Assembly: GCA_963556195.1 (NCBI GenBank) | Contig: OY744519.1 | Span: forward strand, 30,779,397-30,843,396 | DNA: 64,000 nt | Origin: Sepiola atlantica | Lineage: Eukaryota; Mollusca; Cephalopoda; Sepiida; Sepiolidae | Direction of reading: 5' to 3' | In this document: positions 1 to 10,649 of the stretch, one piece after another | Layout: the number at the start of each line of letters is the position of its first letter | How positions within the stretch are numbered: the first letter of the stretch is position 1 | The notes under the pieces: model-generated | The model's database searches: none | What the model saw: only the letters and a program-made list of their open reading frames with translations | What the model was told of the DNA's origin: nothing | Made by a program: the position numbers and the translations under genes

Positions 1-102
1 ATTTTAAATCTCATTCTCATTCAGTCGTTTGTCTTGAGATTAGTGTCTCGGTCATTTCCGGTTCGAGTATCCGTTCTCTGACTGTCACGTCTTCTGTCCT
101 TT

Positions 103-410
103 TCTTTCTTTTTTCTTTTTCTTTTTTTTTTCTCTGAAGTTTTAATTTGTCTATCTTTCCTTTTTTCCTATTTTCTTTTTTCCTGTTTTCTGTTTTTTTA
201 TTTTCTTTTTTTTATTTCCTTTTTTTCTATTTTCTTTTTTTCTTTTATTTTTTTATTTCCTTTTTTTCCTATTTTCTTTTTTTATTTTCTTTTTTTTTTC
301 CTTTTTTCCTATTTTCTTTTTTCCTATTTTCTTTTTTTTCCATATTCCTTTTTAACTTTTTTTACTTTTCTTTTCTGTTTTCCATTTCTTTACTTTTCTA
401 ATTTTTATAG
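103..410. repeat. T-rich polypyrimidine low-complexity tract
   Basis: About 300 bases of almost pure T with scattered C, built from short units such as ttttttccta. An open frame crosses it but encodes only Phe, Leu, Ser and Tyr, as expected of T runs, so it is not a gene. Confidence 0.9.
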
Positions 411-587
411 ATAGTAACCCTCCATTCAATATTAAAGACCGATATCTATTTATTTGTATTTATTTGTATACTTATATTAATTACTAATGTACACGCGTCA
501 AAAATTACTGAAAAAATCAAGCTTCGCCAATGTTCGCACTAATATTCATATAAAATCAAAGAATTACGTCAAACATTAAATTTTTCA

Positions 588-825
588 TTTATAAATTACT
601 TTCATCATTTCTGATGACCTAAAAGAAAAAACATCTACCGTTGAATTTTTATTTAGAATGAGGGATTTTTTCCCGAATCTGACTTTCTATTTGCTTTCCA
701 ATATAATACTTTCTAATGCGTTTTTCTTTCCATAGGATAGGATTAAACTATCGCGAGTTAAAAAAAAATAAACGCAAGTCATTTTGATGACCTAACGAGA
801 AAAGATATCAACCTTGACTTTTCTT
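588..825 (+). repeat. Dispersed repeat R4, copy 1
   Basis: Shares an ordered series of blocks with 20170-20425 on the same strand: a degenerate 'tgatgacctaaaagaaaaa' block, 'ctatttgctttccaat', and 'ggataggattaaactatcgcgag'-type sequence (shown in part), followed by A-rich 'aataaacgc'. The class is unknown. The homology is diverged but collinear over about 240 bases, so it is a genuine interspersed repeat and not chance AT similarity. Confidence 0.7.
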
Positions 826-866
826 CTTTTTTTTTTCTTTTCTTTTTTATTATTATTAGGAGGTGG

Positions 867-1491
867 GGCACATGTTCGTCTTTGTCCACTGTCCGTTTTT
901 CACAACTTTTTACTGGCCATTTTTTTTCTTTTTTCTGTGTACACTTATCTATCAGGCTGCTAGAGAATTCTGGGTTTTTTGGGAAAAAATTTCAAATATT
1001 TTACAGTTTAGGAGGGGGATCAGTTTCCAATGTTAATTCAACGTATACTGATCCCCCTCTTTTTGACCATTTGTCGAGAGAGAATTCCGGGGGTTTGGGA
1101 AATAAATTTTTCAAAATTGAGATTTTAAGACGTACAAAGTTGTGAAAAACGGACTATGGTAAAAGACGAACAAGACTGATCCCGTCTTAAAATCTCAATT
1201 TTTAAAAATTTATTTCCAAAAACCCCGGAATTCTCTACTGACATGATAGGTAATTGTAAACAGAAGAAGAATTTTAAAAATTTGATATGGTCAAAAAAAG
1301 GGGGATCAGTTTACGTTGAATTAACATTGGAAACTGATCCCCCATCCTAAAATGTAAAATATTTGAAATTTTTTTCCAAAACCCCAGAATTCTCTAGCAG
1401 CCTGATAGATAAGTGTACACCGAAAAAAGAAAAAAAAATGGTCAGTAAAAAGTTGTGAAAAACGGACAGTGGACAAAGACGAACATGTGCC
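867..1491. mobile_element. 625-bp foldback (long terminal inverted repeat) element, copy 1
   Basis: The left end reads GGCACATGTTCGTCTTTG and the right end is its complement; the complementarity continues inward through most of the element, so the two halves can form a hairpin with arms of about 300 bases. Inner blocks 'ggatcagttt' and 'aaactgatcc' mirror each other. A second copy of almost the same length lies at 41756-42381 inside a mariner. No open frame of note, so it is non-autonomous. I could not find a clean target duplication here: the left flank is ggaggtgg and the right is tatttatt. Confidence 0.85.
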
Positions 1492-2307
1492 TATTTATTT
1501 CAATCTTTTTTTCTTTCTTTTTTATACCCTTGCGCCTCTTTTAGATTTTAATTCTCTCATTTTTGTTTCACGTTTTTTTTTGTTTTTTTTTTAATTTATT
1601 TGTAGTTGTTCTTTTGTTTTAAAGATAATTCTGGCAGTACGATGTATCTGTTCCGTTCACTGCTTGACACGTTGTTCGAATAAGTGACACCCTACCGGAA
1701 CTATGAATTCTGATTGTCTCGTCAAAATATGACATGTCACTTACGGGAAGAAGAATGAAGAAAGAAAGAAAAGAAAAAGGGAGAGAACAAAATTAACCAA
1801 ATATGATTCTTTTTGTTCTTCTTCTTTTGAAAACGTTACGCTTCACTTCCACTTGGCTCTGAAAAAAACAAAAAAACAATCAGTTTAAACGTTAGCATGG
1901 ATGTAAGCCAAAAAAAAAAAAGTTTTTAAATAATAATTTATTTAATCCGCGCTTGTGTGGCCCTATGATCGTCTTAGTGGTTACACTAAGGTAAAAACAA
2001 CACAAAACAAGTCGTAGGGTAACTTAGTTGTGCTCGGAGAGTTTGTATGATAGGAACCCAAACTGTGACCTTCGTAAAATAAGGCCGAAGCACTGAAAAG
2101 TGACGTCATATTAAGAAGTAGCAAGCGAGATCTGTCGAACAGTCGATAATGAACGAGTTTTTGGGAACAAGCATTAGAAAATTTTTTTAATTGCATTTTA
2201 AAAAAGAAAAGGAACACGATTCGATTTATACTGAAAGTGAACTTTATTCAATATAAATTTTTTAAAAAAGCAAAGAAGTCAAAATGAATAGTTAAGTTGT
2301 GTGATTC
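1492..2307. other. No recognisable feature
   Basis: AT-rich sequence with T runs and a short purine-rich stretch near 1755-1790. I see no coding signal or repeat boundary in it. Confidence 0.6.
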
Positions 2308-2485
2308 AGGGCCGGCAGGACAGTTATAAAAGTTTTCCTAAAAAGTGGGGGGGGCGGTTAAACACATGCATATCAACTTAATTATTGATGACCGTAAAGT
2401 GGGGGGGGGGCAGTCAAAAAGTGAGGGGGCTTGGGCCCCTGCCCCCTACCCCCCCCCCCCCACCCACCCGGTGCCGCCGTCCATG
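2308..2485 (-). mobile_element. Short G/C-run interspersed element R2, copy 1
   Basis: Read on the minus strand this begins catggacggcggcaccggg, passes through G and C runs with a central tttttgactgccccccc, then tttaaccgcccccc, and ends aactgtcctgccggccct. The same order occurs on the plus strand at 28221-28402. The size and sharp ends suggest a short non-autonomous element. Long G runs make the exact length unsure. Confidence 0.75.
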
Positions 2486-4338
2486 TGATTGCTACGTAAA
2501 AGTAAATATTATATGTATAGAAGATACGTTCAAAATCAATGGCCGATTCCCAAAATGTAAAAAGCATTTTAACTCTCCCTTCACTTAAAAATTCACAAAA
2601 ACTCAGGAAATCAACCAATTTTAATGAAATTTTTGTATTTATTAATCAACGATCACGGAATATAATGAAACCATTATTGGGTATATGTTACGACGCTCAG
2701 CAGAGGCGCGAACGGGGTCCAAAAAAAGAACGAGAAAGAGTTTAAAAACATAAATTTGCAACAAGTAAAGTTGACTTATGTCTAGAATAGACATTTTTCT
2801 ACTTACCTATGTAATTTGTTTGTATTTTTACGTAGTATAAATGGCTTTTTATTAGATGTTAAAAAAAATTTCTTGTTTTTTAAAACATCTACTTTCTCAA
2901 ATATTAATGACGGCCAGTCACTCGATATTATTACGTAGAGCGGCCATTTTGTTTTCTTCGCTGATCGTGTGTAGAGCTTAAATTTCTAATAAATAGCACT
3001 TCAAACGGGTTTAAAATACAAAGAAATAGCACATGCAAGTTTGAAACTAACTTTTACAGCTTACAGTTACTTTTATTTGTTGTATATTTGTTTTTTTAGA
3101 GTTTTTACTCTGCTGAGTCTCGTAAAAGATGCCCCCATTATTTGTCTTAAAATTTTAGTGAAAATGCATTTGTTGAAAACAAAATACATCTTTACTAAGT
3201 AATAAAAACAATTTTTTTTAAAAGATTTTAATGAAAATAAAGCACTGTAGATGTTAACATTTTTTTTTTAATTCTTTCAAAATTGAATTCTTTCAATGAA
3301 TAAATTGTCAGTGTAGTCATCGAATTTAATTTAATTTACTTTTTCACACTTAACATTTTAAAAATACACTTTTAGCTTTATTTTAAAAAGAATAAATGTA
3401 ATTCATCGTTACGACGCGTTAAGAATAAATCGAGTAACTAAAGTTTTGTAAAAACAAATTGATAAAATTGACACAACGTAAAAATAATTTTTAACAACAG
3501 TTTCAAAAAGTTTTATTTCAAATTCTAAGGAAAACATTGATAAACAGACGTCATCAGTAATTTTAGAGTATTACTGAATTAAAAACTTAAAAGTTAATAT
3601 TAATCTTTTTTCGATGAAAATAAATAAAATCTTAATTGCGTACATTCACAAATATTTTCATTAAATAAGCATTTCCTTTTTTATTACAACAAAATAAGGG
3701 TACTTAAATTAATTAAATTTCTTTATAACTTTAAAAAGAATAAAGAAATTAATGGATAATAAATTATCAATTTCTATAAACTATTACAAAAAAACATTTT
3801 TATATATAAAGTTAAAAATTCTAAATTATTACATTTTTGTCTTCCATATATTCTGCATAGCGTTTACCGATTGACTGAATGCCAGATTTTACTTAAACTA
3901 TGACTTTTGGGGGGGATAATTTTACTAATTTTTAGCAAAACCTAGGGCATTTTTGTTTTAAGTCAGTATCTTATGACTTTGATTTAATAATTATCTTTAG
4001 AAATAGTTCAAGAAAACTTACATTTATCATTCAAGAGATTTTTACAAGTAATTTCTTCAAAGTGCAAAATTCACTGAATTTTTTTTTTGGGGGGGGGGGT
4101 AGCTGTCGTGATAACATTTTTTATTATAATTTTTTTTTTCGCGCGTAGATATACATTTTTTTTTCCTTTCAGAGGTAAAGTTTAGGCTTTTATCTTCTTA
4201 ACACAATCAAAGTTTACACGAAAACTAATTAAAAAAATTAATGATAAGCGCTTTTTATTAATCATAGTCCGTACAAGACACTGCAATTTTTGCACGTACC
4301 TAAAACGTTGTTTCATGGACTTTTAATTACTATTTCTA
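2486..4338. other. AT-rich stretch, nothing recognised
   Basis: Very AT-rich, with short T and A runs and two short G runs near 3909 and 4090. No long open frame, no clear repeat partner elsewhere in the window, and no RNA gene that I can see. Confidence 0.6.
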
Positions 4339-4535
4339 GTTACTTGCCTCCCTATTAGAACAGGGCAGAGATAGATTTTTAATGCGAGGAAAATCAAGCT
4401 ACCAAAAAGAGGGACACTCTGGATTGGGACAAAAATTTAAATTGCCTCAGTCTAGAAGAATTTCTCATTCACCTTTACTGACTGTGGATAGAAAAGACGA
4501 AGTGTATTATCAGAACAGATATTACACTTTTAATT
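4339..4535 (-). mobile_element. U2-snRNA-headed SINE (SINE-B), copy 1, decayed
   Basis: This copy is antisense on the plus strand. The plus strand shows the conserved body order: a 'gcctccctattagaacaggg' tail, 'tggattgggacaaaaattta', 'agaatttctcattcac', 'gaaaagacgaagtgtatta' and 'cagaacagatattacactt'. In sense orientation the last block is the U2-like head. The head's GGCCTTTTGGCTA part is lost here, replaced by unrelated AT-rich sequence. Confidence 0.75.
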
Positions 4536-4737
4536 ATTTTGTTGCAAAAAATATAAAAATACAATTTAAACTTTAAACAAATTAGGCAAAACGCCATCAA
4601 ATGTGTATGGAGGACAAATGTTGTTGGTCACCCTCTGTCTATTCTACTTTCTGTTAAAATCATTAGTCACCACAATACCACATTTACTCTAGGGGTCAAA
4701 ATCTTCAATGCGTTGAAAATTTACATTTTATTTATAT

Positions 4738-4741
4738 TATA

Positions 4742-4788
<47 letters not shown>
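4738..4788. repeat. (TA)n microsatellite
   Basis: About 50 bases of alternating TA with one G, directly abutting a long palindrome that begins at 4789. Confidence 0.95.
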
Positions 4789-4790
<2 letters not shown>

Positions 4791-5156
4791 GAAAATGAAA
4801 AAGTAAAAACCAAAAAATGGATGTTTTTTATGTGTACATCAACGTTTCGTCTTTATTTATAAGACTTCATCAGGATGATAAAATAGAGAAAAAATGTCAT
4901 GCAAGCACAGATACATGTAGGGTAGACATATTCTTTTCTACATTCATTTCTATTTCTCCAACAAATACGGACGTCCACCCAGCAGTTGGCCACTATTTCA
5001 TTCCATTTTTCCCAATATGTCTACCCTACATGTATCTGTGATTGCATGACATTTTTTCTCTATTTTATCATCCTGATGAAGTCTTATAAATAAAGACGAA
5101 ACGTTGATATACACATAAAAAACATCCATTTTTTGGTTTTCCTTTTTCATTTTCCC
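4789..5156. repeat. Long palindrome (about 144-bp arms, 81-bp loop) with hammerhead-like arms
   Basis: The left arm 4789-4932 and right arm 5014-5156 are near-perfect reverse complements. Matching pieces include gggaaaatgaaaaag / cctttttcattttccc and acatgtagggtagacat / atgtctaccctacatgt. The left edge touches (TA)n. Each arm contains a hammerhead-like core (see 5066-5112). No transposase or typical terminal motif is visible; it could be a foldback element or a template-switch product. Confidence 0.9.
5066..5112 (+). ncRNA. Hammerhead ribozyme-like relic in the right palindrome arm
   Basis: The order CUGAUGA (5073-5079), a stem GUCUU / AAGAC, then GAAAC matches the hammerhead core. One extra A lies between the CUGAUGA box and the stem, and I cannot find a good cleavage triplet with a closing stem III, so I expect it to be inactive. 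The mirrored arm carries the same motif on the minus strand near 4843-4880. Confidence 0.4.
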
Positions 5157-6050
5157 ATCACGTCGGATTACTTTCATCCTTCTCTTCCCATATATATATA
5201 TATATATACAAATTCATTGAAGACAAACAAAAAACAACAACAACAAAAAAAACGGTTAGTAAGACCCTCCCAACCCTTTCATAAAGAATAGACAGCTCGC
5301 AGTAATTAAAGCAACAAACAAAATAACAAACGATAAATAATATTAAAAATAAAAACGATAAATAATTAAAAACTGATTAAATAATTAATTTTATAAGTGT
5401 TATAAAAAATGCAAAACTATTTGAAAATAAATATATAAACAACAAAGTTATTTTATTGTCAATTTTACTTGTTTAAAATTTTATTTCTTGTCCGGAAATA
5501 AAATTATTTTTAAAGGATTCAGAACTTTTATTCAATGTTTTAGTCATTGTTTTTTTTTTCTAGCACCAAACATATTTAGAATTTTATGGCACAAAAAAAG
5601 TTTCTTTATACAAAAAGAAACAAGTTTTAATCAAATTTCTAGTTGATATTATTTTGTGACAGTCGACGGGTAAGCATAAAAGTTAATTTTGTATCAGAAC
5701 AAACAAAACGCTTTATGTTATGCAGACTTGTTATTGTGTAAAAAATATTTCAAATTTCTCTAAGAAAAGTAAGTATTTATTTTATTTAAGTCTTTTCTAT
5801 CAAGACAGGTTTGTCAACCATCTTGAATTTTAGTCTATGAGTTTGTTTTTTATAGTCTTGCCTTCAAATCACTATGAGATTTCCAACCATGAAAACGACA
5901 TGAACAAAATCATCGATATCTTTTTTTAGATATAAAACAATTACTAGATCAAAAATGAAATACTTTTAGACAGAAATGACCACACTCATATGCCCATGTG
6001 TTGGCGTGTAATAACCTTTCTTTTCGAAGCGTCTTGTTTATCTGTTTAGC
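5157..6050. other. AT-rich stretch, nothing recognised
   Basis: Contains a short (TA)n tract near 5188-5208 and otherwise AT-rich unique-looking sequence. No coding signal seen. Confidence 0.6.
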
Positions 6051-6058
6051 ATACTTAC

Positions 6059-6245
6059 CGCCGTGACGTCCGCAGAAAACGCCGACTCAGTGCACCAGCC
6101 TTCTTTTACGAGAGGCAGGTCCAAACGCTATCTGTTGATCGTTGTCCGGTCGTGTCGCCCCCAGTGAACCTTCTTTTTCTTACGCCGAGATCCTTCTCCC
6201 ATCGTTCACTATCAAACACTCTCGCCGATCTGCCTCATTTATATA
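6059..6245 (-). promoter_or_regulatory. Candidate minus-strand TATA promoter and first exon with splice donor
   Basis: On the minus strand a TATATAAA box (6238-6245) is followed by about 180 bases that are unusually GC- and CpG-rich for the window. They end at 6059 with CG|GTAAGTAT, an excellent consensus 5' splice site. That is the layout of a promoter plus a first, mostly untranslated exon. A short frame from ATG GGA GAA GGA closes after about 24 codons, so the exon is probably noncoding or starts a gene elsewhere. The next exon would lie at lower coordinates, but I could not find it. Alternatively it is an internal part of an unrecognised repeat. Confidence 0.35.
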
Positions 6246-6489
6246 GTAGACACTGTTTAAAAAATATATGCAAATAATTTATGACCTCAGAGTGTTTAGT
6301 TAGGGTTTCCTATGAGTTTATATACCGTATGTGAAAATATCTTAGTGTATGATTAAACTAGTAAGGTGTTTTAATAAGAATATGCAAATTAAGCAGCCCT
6401 AACGACGTTTGTGCGTCTTTGCAGTGTACTATATATACATTATTTCAAAATCTTATGTCGTCTCATACATTTATAATACAAATCAGTCC

Positions 6490-6708
6490 AACAGTGACTT
6501 TGTTCTGTTCAGTCCTATGAGATCCACCATTGCCTTCCCTCTGAGACAAGGTTAGTTTATTGTTAACCGCCCGAGGCGCCCCTACCGGGTAATACCGACG
6601 AGGATGCTCAGGCATTTTTGTAGGCCAGAGTGTGCTAATCCTAGTGTGTTGGCTTTTTAAATCCACACCTGACCTTGTGTCTTACTTCATTGGAGGAGGT
6701 AAATAAAT
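6490..6708 (+). mobile_element. SINE-A, copy 1 (diverged)
   Basis: Matches the SINE-A body in order: cctatgagatccacc, agtttattgttaaccgc, 'gaggcgcccctaccgggtaa', 'ccagagtgtgcta', 'accttgtgtc', and the A-rich tail ggaggtaaataaata. SINE-A occurs seven times in this window. Its 3' tail is shared with SINE-B. The head is not visibly tRNA-, 5S- or 7SL-like to me. Confidence 0.8.
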
Positions 6709-7280
6709 ATGTCGTATAATAGGATTAATTAACCATCACCGGTTTTGATGTTAATATAGTTTGGATAAATTAGATGAAAAAAAAACTTTTGCATTTATTC
6801 ATTTAGATTTATTTCATATGCGCTTAAAGGATTTTTCAGACGACGACGACCACCACCACCACCTGAAACGAATATGAAAATACTTTTTATAGTCTTTGAA
6901 AAACCATCCCCAGATCATGGAAGAGGGGGGGGGGCTTCCTGGGTCATTTTTGGTGGCTAGATTTATTTCATTATTATTTTGTTATGTTTCCGTTTTTTTC
7001 TTTCTTTTTATCTCATTTAATGCGCATTAGAGTGTCTATAAATAGAGTTCAAACTGTTTCACACATACTCACGAATTTCTAAATAGTGGGAGAGGCGCCA
7101 TTCTTCAAAGAGATGAAAAGAAAAGCTTAAAACATAATAAACAAGAACACAAGTCAGTCAAGAGATTGGAATATCCCTGCCTGACAATGTAAGGATGAGA
7201 CAAAGTCTTATCTTGGCCTTATTTCTCCATCTTGTATGAATTATCCCTGATGTTATGCCATTAAAACGTTGATAACTCAA

Positions 7281-7289
7281 AATTGCTGC

Positions 7290-7341
<52 letters not shown>

Positions 7342-7342
7342 G
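7281..7342. repeat. (GTT)n microsatellite
   Basis: About twenty consecutive GTT units starting after a short GCT run. Confidence 0.95.
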
Positions 7343-7364
7343 CTTTTTTTGTTTGTTTTTTTTT

Positions 7365-7568
7365 ACTTCCTCCCACGAGTGCAGAGTTAGGTGTAATGTG
7401 AATATTTAACGTGGGGAAAATCCAGCTCCCACAAAAGGGGCAATCTGGATTGTAACAAAGATTTAAATTTCCTCGGTCTAGAAGGATTTATCCTTGATTA
7501 AGGACAGAAAAACTAAGTGCAGCATGAGAACGGATACTACATTTTGCTCCTAGCCAAAATGCCAAGGA
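7365..7568 (-). mobile_element. U2-snRNA-headed SINE (SINE-B), copy 2
   Basis: Antisense on the plus strand. The plus strand shows the tail 'cctcccacgagtgcagagtt', body 'ctcccacaaaaggggcaatc', 'cctcggtctagaaggattta', and at 7525-7568 the complement of the U2-like head. In sense orientation the head reads GGCATTTTGGCTAGGAGC, then AAAATGTAGTATCCGTTCT, which keeps the GTAGTA branchpoint-pairing motif of U2. Confidence 0.85.
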
Positions 7569-7574
7569 GTCAAC

Positions 7575-7576
<2 letters not shown>

Positions 7577-7613
<37 letters not shown>
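7577..7613. repeat. (GAT)n microsatellite
   Basis: Twelve GAT units immediately downstream of the SINE-B copy. Confidence 0.95.
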
Positions 7614-8184
7614 TGTCATAGAAAAGAAAACAACACTCCTCTAATCTGTCTAAATTACAAAAAAAAATAGATTATTCTTTAATATTCATTAAGTTTTTTT
7701 TTCTGTCGTTTATAATAAAGACGAAAAGTATGAAGTAAATTTCGAATTACTCAGTAATATAAAATTGTTTTATTTGACCAATCGACGTTCTATCTTTATT
7801 TTTATGGATTTTAATAGGGAATTCATTTTCACTTTTATGCGGAGACAAAATAAAATTCCTCAACTTAGAATATCTTAAAGACCATATCAATTAACCTTTT
7901 TGTTGTTTTTCTCTTTAAAATGATAACATTTGACTATTTCATAACGCAGTAAATTTCCTCCACATTGAAATACATCAAATAACACTACGGCAATCATCAT
8001 TTTGTTGTTTTCCTCCAAGTTACTAAAATGTCAATTGAAAATGATTTATTTGTTTTCTCTGAAGAAGACTACAGCCTCAGTAATTGCTGCCCTGTCAAGG
8101 GGTAGTTTTTGCTAGTTGTTACATAAAAACTAGTTTTTCCGTATACTGTTACCGATATTTCTCTGCACTTACATTAAACACTCC

Positions 8185-8770
8185 ACTCGGATTTGCCGAT
8201 CATTATGAAATTTGGTACACAGCTACTAGGCGTAAAAGTGGGTAAGGTGGGCTATATGTAGTTCCATTTAGTTTTATACAAAGGGGGCAAAGGGTGGGTG
8301 GAAGCCCTTCGTAAAACCTCATATACCTCTGATTTTTTAGAAACTTTAACAATAGATACTAGACACCAATTAATAAATATTCCTCAAATTTCAGTTTCTT
8401 TGGATATATTTTAATGGGTTTTTAGGGGGTAGGCATAATATGGGCACAATCTCACATTTGAAAATTTAAAGTATATCAGATTTGCATTAAATTTGCTCCA
8501 TATTCATTAGACACCAATTAAGCAAGATTCCCTGAATTTCAATTTATTCTTAAGACCCCTTAAGCTTAAACCATACATTTTAGACATTTTATAGAATCAA
8601 AATAATGTCATGTACTTTGACCAAAATTGGGATAGGAATGTCAGACATAAAGTTTAGTATCTTCATTTGAACCTTTGTAAGGGGACATAAAAGTGGTGCA
8701 AAACTGTTCTGTTCGGGGAATTAATTTTACCCCTCCTGGGTCGAGTATTCTTCTAGTTATATATAGAGAT
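8185..8770 (+). repeat. Dispersed repeat R1, copy 1 (about 590 bp)
   Basis: Collinear with the minus strand of 50790-51885 once the solo LTR in that copy is removed. Shared blocks in order: gatcattatgaa, 'acacagctactaggcgtaa', 'tcagatttgcatt', 'attagacaccaatta', 'aagtttagtatc', 'gtggtgcaaaact', 'aattttacc'. No open frame and class unknown. The first blocks resemble the tails of short elements common in invertebrate genomes, but I cannot assign a family. Confidence 0.8.
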
Positions 8771-8782
8771 ATATGTAACCTA

Positions 8783-8876
8783 CCGTACAGGTTTCGAATC
8801 TCGACATCGATACACTTGCTACGTCTTGCTACACGGATGAGTCGTAAACGACGAAACAGTTGTCTGTGGATGAATA
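8783..8876 (+). ncRNA. Decayed hammerhead ribozyme of the tRNA-SINE type
   Basis: Contains a pol III B-box-like CAGGTTTCGAATCTCG (8788-8803), then the same sequence as the intact copy at 63662-63733. Stem II GUCG-UAAA-CGAC is perfect, GAAAC is at 8853-8857, and the GUC cleavage triplet at 8862-8864 is followed by UGU, which pairs with ACA in front of the core. The core itself reads CGGAUGA instead of CUGAUGA: the invariant U4 is G, which should abolish cleavage. The tRNA-like A-box part is missing upstream, so this copy is 5'-truncated. Confidence 0.7.
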
Positions 8877-9309
8877 TATTTTATTCATATTTTTATTCAT
8901 TTTGTTTTTCTTTCATTTTAATTCAGTGTAATCAAGGGGTTCTTTCCTGGGGTCTAACACTCGAGTTCTATATGAGATACATAGATAGCCGAGTGTTCAA
9001 TCTACATTCTCGCCCCCCCCCCCTCAAATATTTATAGATTACAGGACAATAATTCATCTGGTCTGGTGGAGTACCCAGTTTAGTTCTGTTACTTGTGGTA
9101 ACATCACTATGAGCCAGTATGTAACCATGTTGAGTGATCTTATTTGGTCTTCGAATACTATGTTATTTTGAATATTTGATTAGGTAGGGGGGGAGTATCA
9201 TTATGCCAGGTTGTCCTGACAAACCCCTGTACAGAAAGACCGAAGACACTCGAGGATGATGTCTAGTAGGCATTCAATTTTTTTTATTCACCTGAAGTTG
9301 TCAGAAAAT

Positions 9310-9715
9310 AAAAAAATACAGCCCCTTTCTCACAGAAGAAACGTTACTAGTCTCTCTCTACTCTATCGTTATCTCCGTGGACGATGCTCGACTGAGCTCC
9401 AATCTCTGATTCCTCCACGTAAGACATTCACGACAAAAACAAACTTTCCTTTCTTAGCAACAGTTTCCCGTCTGTGCAACACATTACCATGGAACTGCTT
9501 CACTGCATATTAAAACGTGTTCCTCTTCAAATACAATGTCAACAGAAGCCTGTCATGAATCGCCCCCACAAGTATTCGAACTTGGTTCATTCCATTCATT
9601 ATTCTCACTCCTCTCATATTATTCATCTCTCAACTGACAATTATTCCATCTCTTGAACGTTTATACTCGAGTGGCTTTTTTGCCTTGATAAGCGATGATG
9701 CATTAGTATAAAAAA
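9310..9715 (+). pseudogene. LINE ORF2 C-terminus and 3' UTR (jockey/CR1-like), 5'-truncated
   Basis: Translation gives PLSHRRNVTSLSLLYRYLRG and later TVSRLCNTLPWNCF, the well-known C-terminal segment of jockey/CR1-type LINE reverse transcriptases (PLSHRRDVASLS..., ...RLWNSLP). It is followed by a 3' UTR with ctcgagtggc...ccttgataagcg, which recurs at 24440-24475 and, on the minus strand, at 43981-44030 and 55405-55450. It ends in an A/T run near 9715. This is a typical 5'-truncated insertion with no function of its own. Confidence 0.8.
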
Positions 9716-10040
9716 AATTTTTTAATAAAATTTTAAATAATTGACACTAATAGTGGTACTTTTGCAGTTTACGGACCGGGCTGAAATAATAACGTTATTA
9801 TTTAGAAAGCCATTCTTAACATGCGGCGGAGGGGTCATTAACTATTCTGTACTTTCACTTAACAATTTAATACACAAAAGACACCGTAAAAATTGAATCT
9901 AACTTGAAAATCCTATCTAAAAACTAGCCCGGTCCTCAAACTGCACAAGCACCCTAATAGTAAATGTGTACACCGGCTACCTCCTCAGAATTTGTTAAAA
10001 ATCAAAGTCAAATCCAACTCCTGGGATAAACTCCTCCAAT

Positions 10041-10237
10041 CATTGGCGTGCAGGGGAGAGGGCAGAGGAAGGCGGGGCGGAGACCACGAACATCTAAATT
10101 GGGTGGGGGTCATCCAATCATGTTAAAACTGAAAATATTTCTCAGTACTAGGACTTATACCGGTGTCTTTGGGGCATACAATCAAGAAATTTGCCCCGGA
10201 GATCACCAGGGCACCACCAGACCTCTGCACGCCACTG
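10041..10237. mobile_element. hAT-like MITE, 197 bp
   Basis: The left end is CATTGGCGTGCAG and the right end is the complement of CAGTGGCGTGCAG (12 of 13 match). The flanks cctccaat (10033-10040) and actccaat (10238-10245) match at 7 of 8 positions, fitting an 8-bp hAT target duplication. The CAGTGG start is also that of the autonomous hAT at 15706. There is no coding capacity. Confidence 0.75.
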
Positions 10238-10285
10238 ACTCCAATGCAGGACCTCTCCGTTTCATGGTTGCTCCCTGATATCTTT

Positions 10286-10498
10286 TTATTTACCTCCCCA
10301 GGAGGTTAGGCACAAGGCCAGTTTTATAAGATGTGACCCAAGGTCGAGTCGGGAAAGTGGGACTTGAAAAGCCAGCGCCCGAGAAGAGGGGAGGCAAAGC
10401 CTGGGAGGGTGGACCTCCTAGAACTGCACAGGACCGACCCATAGACCGGCGTAAATCAAGCCCCGAAGGCCAAGACGATACCAGTTTATGGTGTGTAT
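10286..10498 (-). mobile_element. SINE-A, copy 2 (internally deleted)
   Basis: The plus strand carries the antisense SINE-A order: atttacctccccaggaggtt tail, 'acccaaggtcg', 'gggaaagtgggacttgaaaa', 'gccagcgcccgagaag', then directly 'aagcctgggagggtggacct', 'gaactgcacaggaccg', 'tagaccggcgtaaatc' and 'gaaggccaagacgatacc'. The middle (cagccccgtcggcattcccc part) is deleted. Confidence 0.85.
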
Positions 10499-10649
10499 CA
10501 ATCAATGATACGACCCCTGATATCTAAGCACCTCCAAGAGAGCCAAATAATTTTATTTTCCTCGTCCGAGACATCCCATGGCGTCGGGGCGCTCTCCAGT
10601 TTAAACTGAGTCAAACTTGTTCGCGATGAGACAGGAGGGGGGGGGGGCA

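Noticed and set aside
147..401. 84-codon Phe-rich frame
   Set aside because: Produced by the polypyrimidine tract; composition is not protein-like.
6045..6062. Plus-strand atacttaccg resembling the 5' end of U1 snRNA
   Set aside because: Only about ten bases match and the rest of U1 is absent; the complement is better read as a splice donor.
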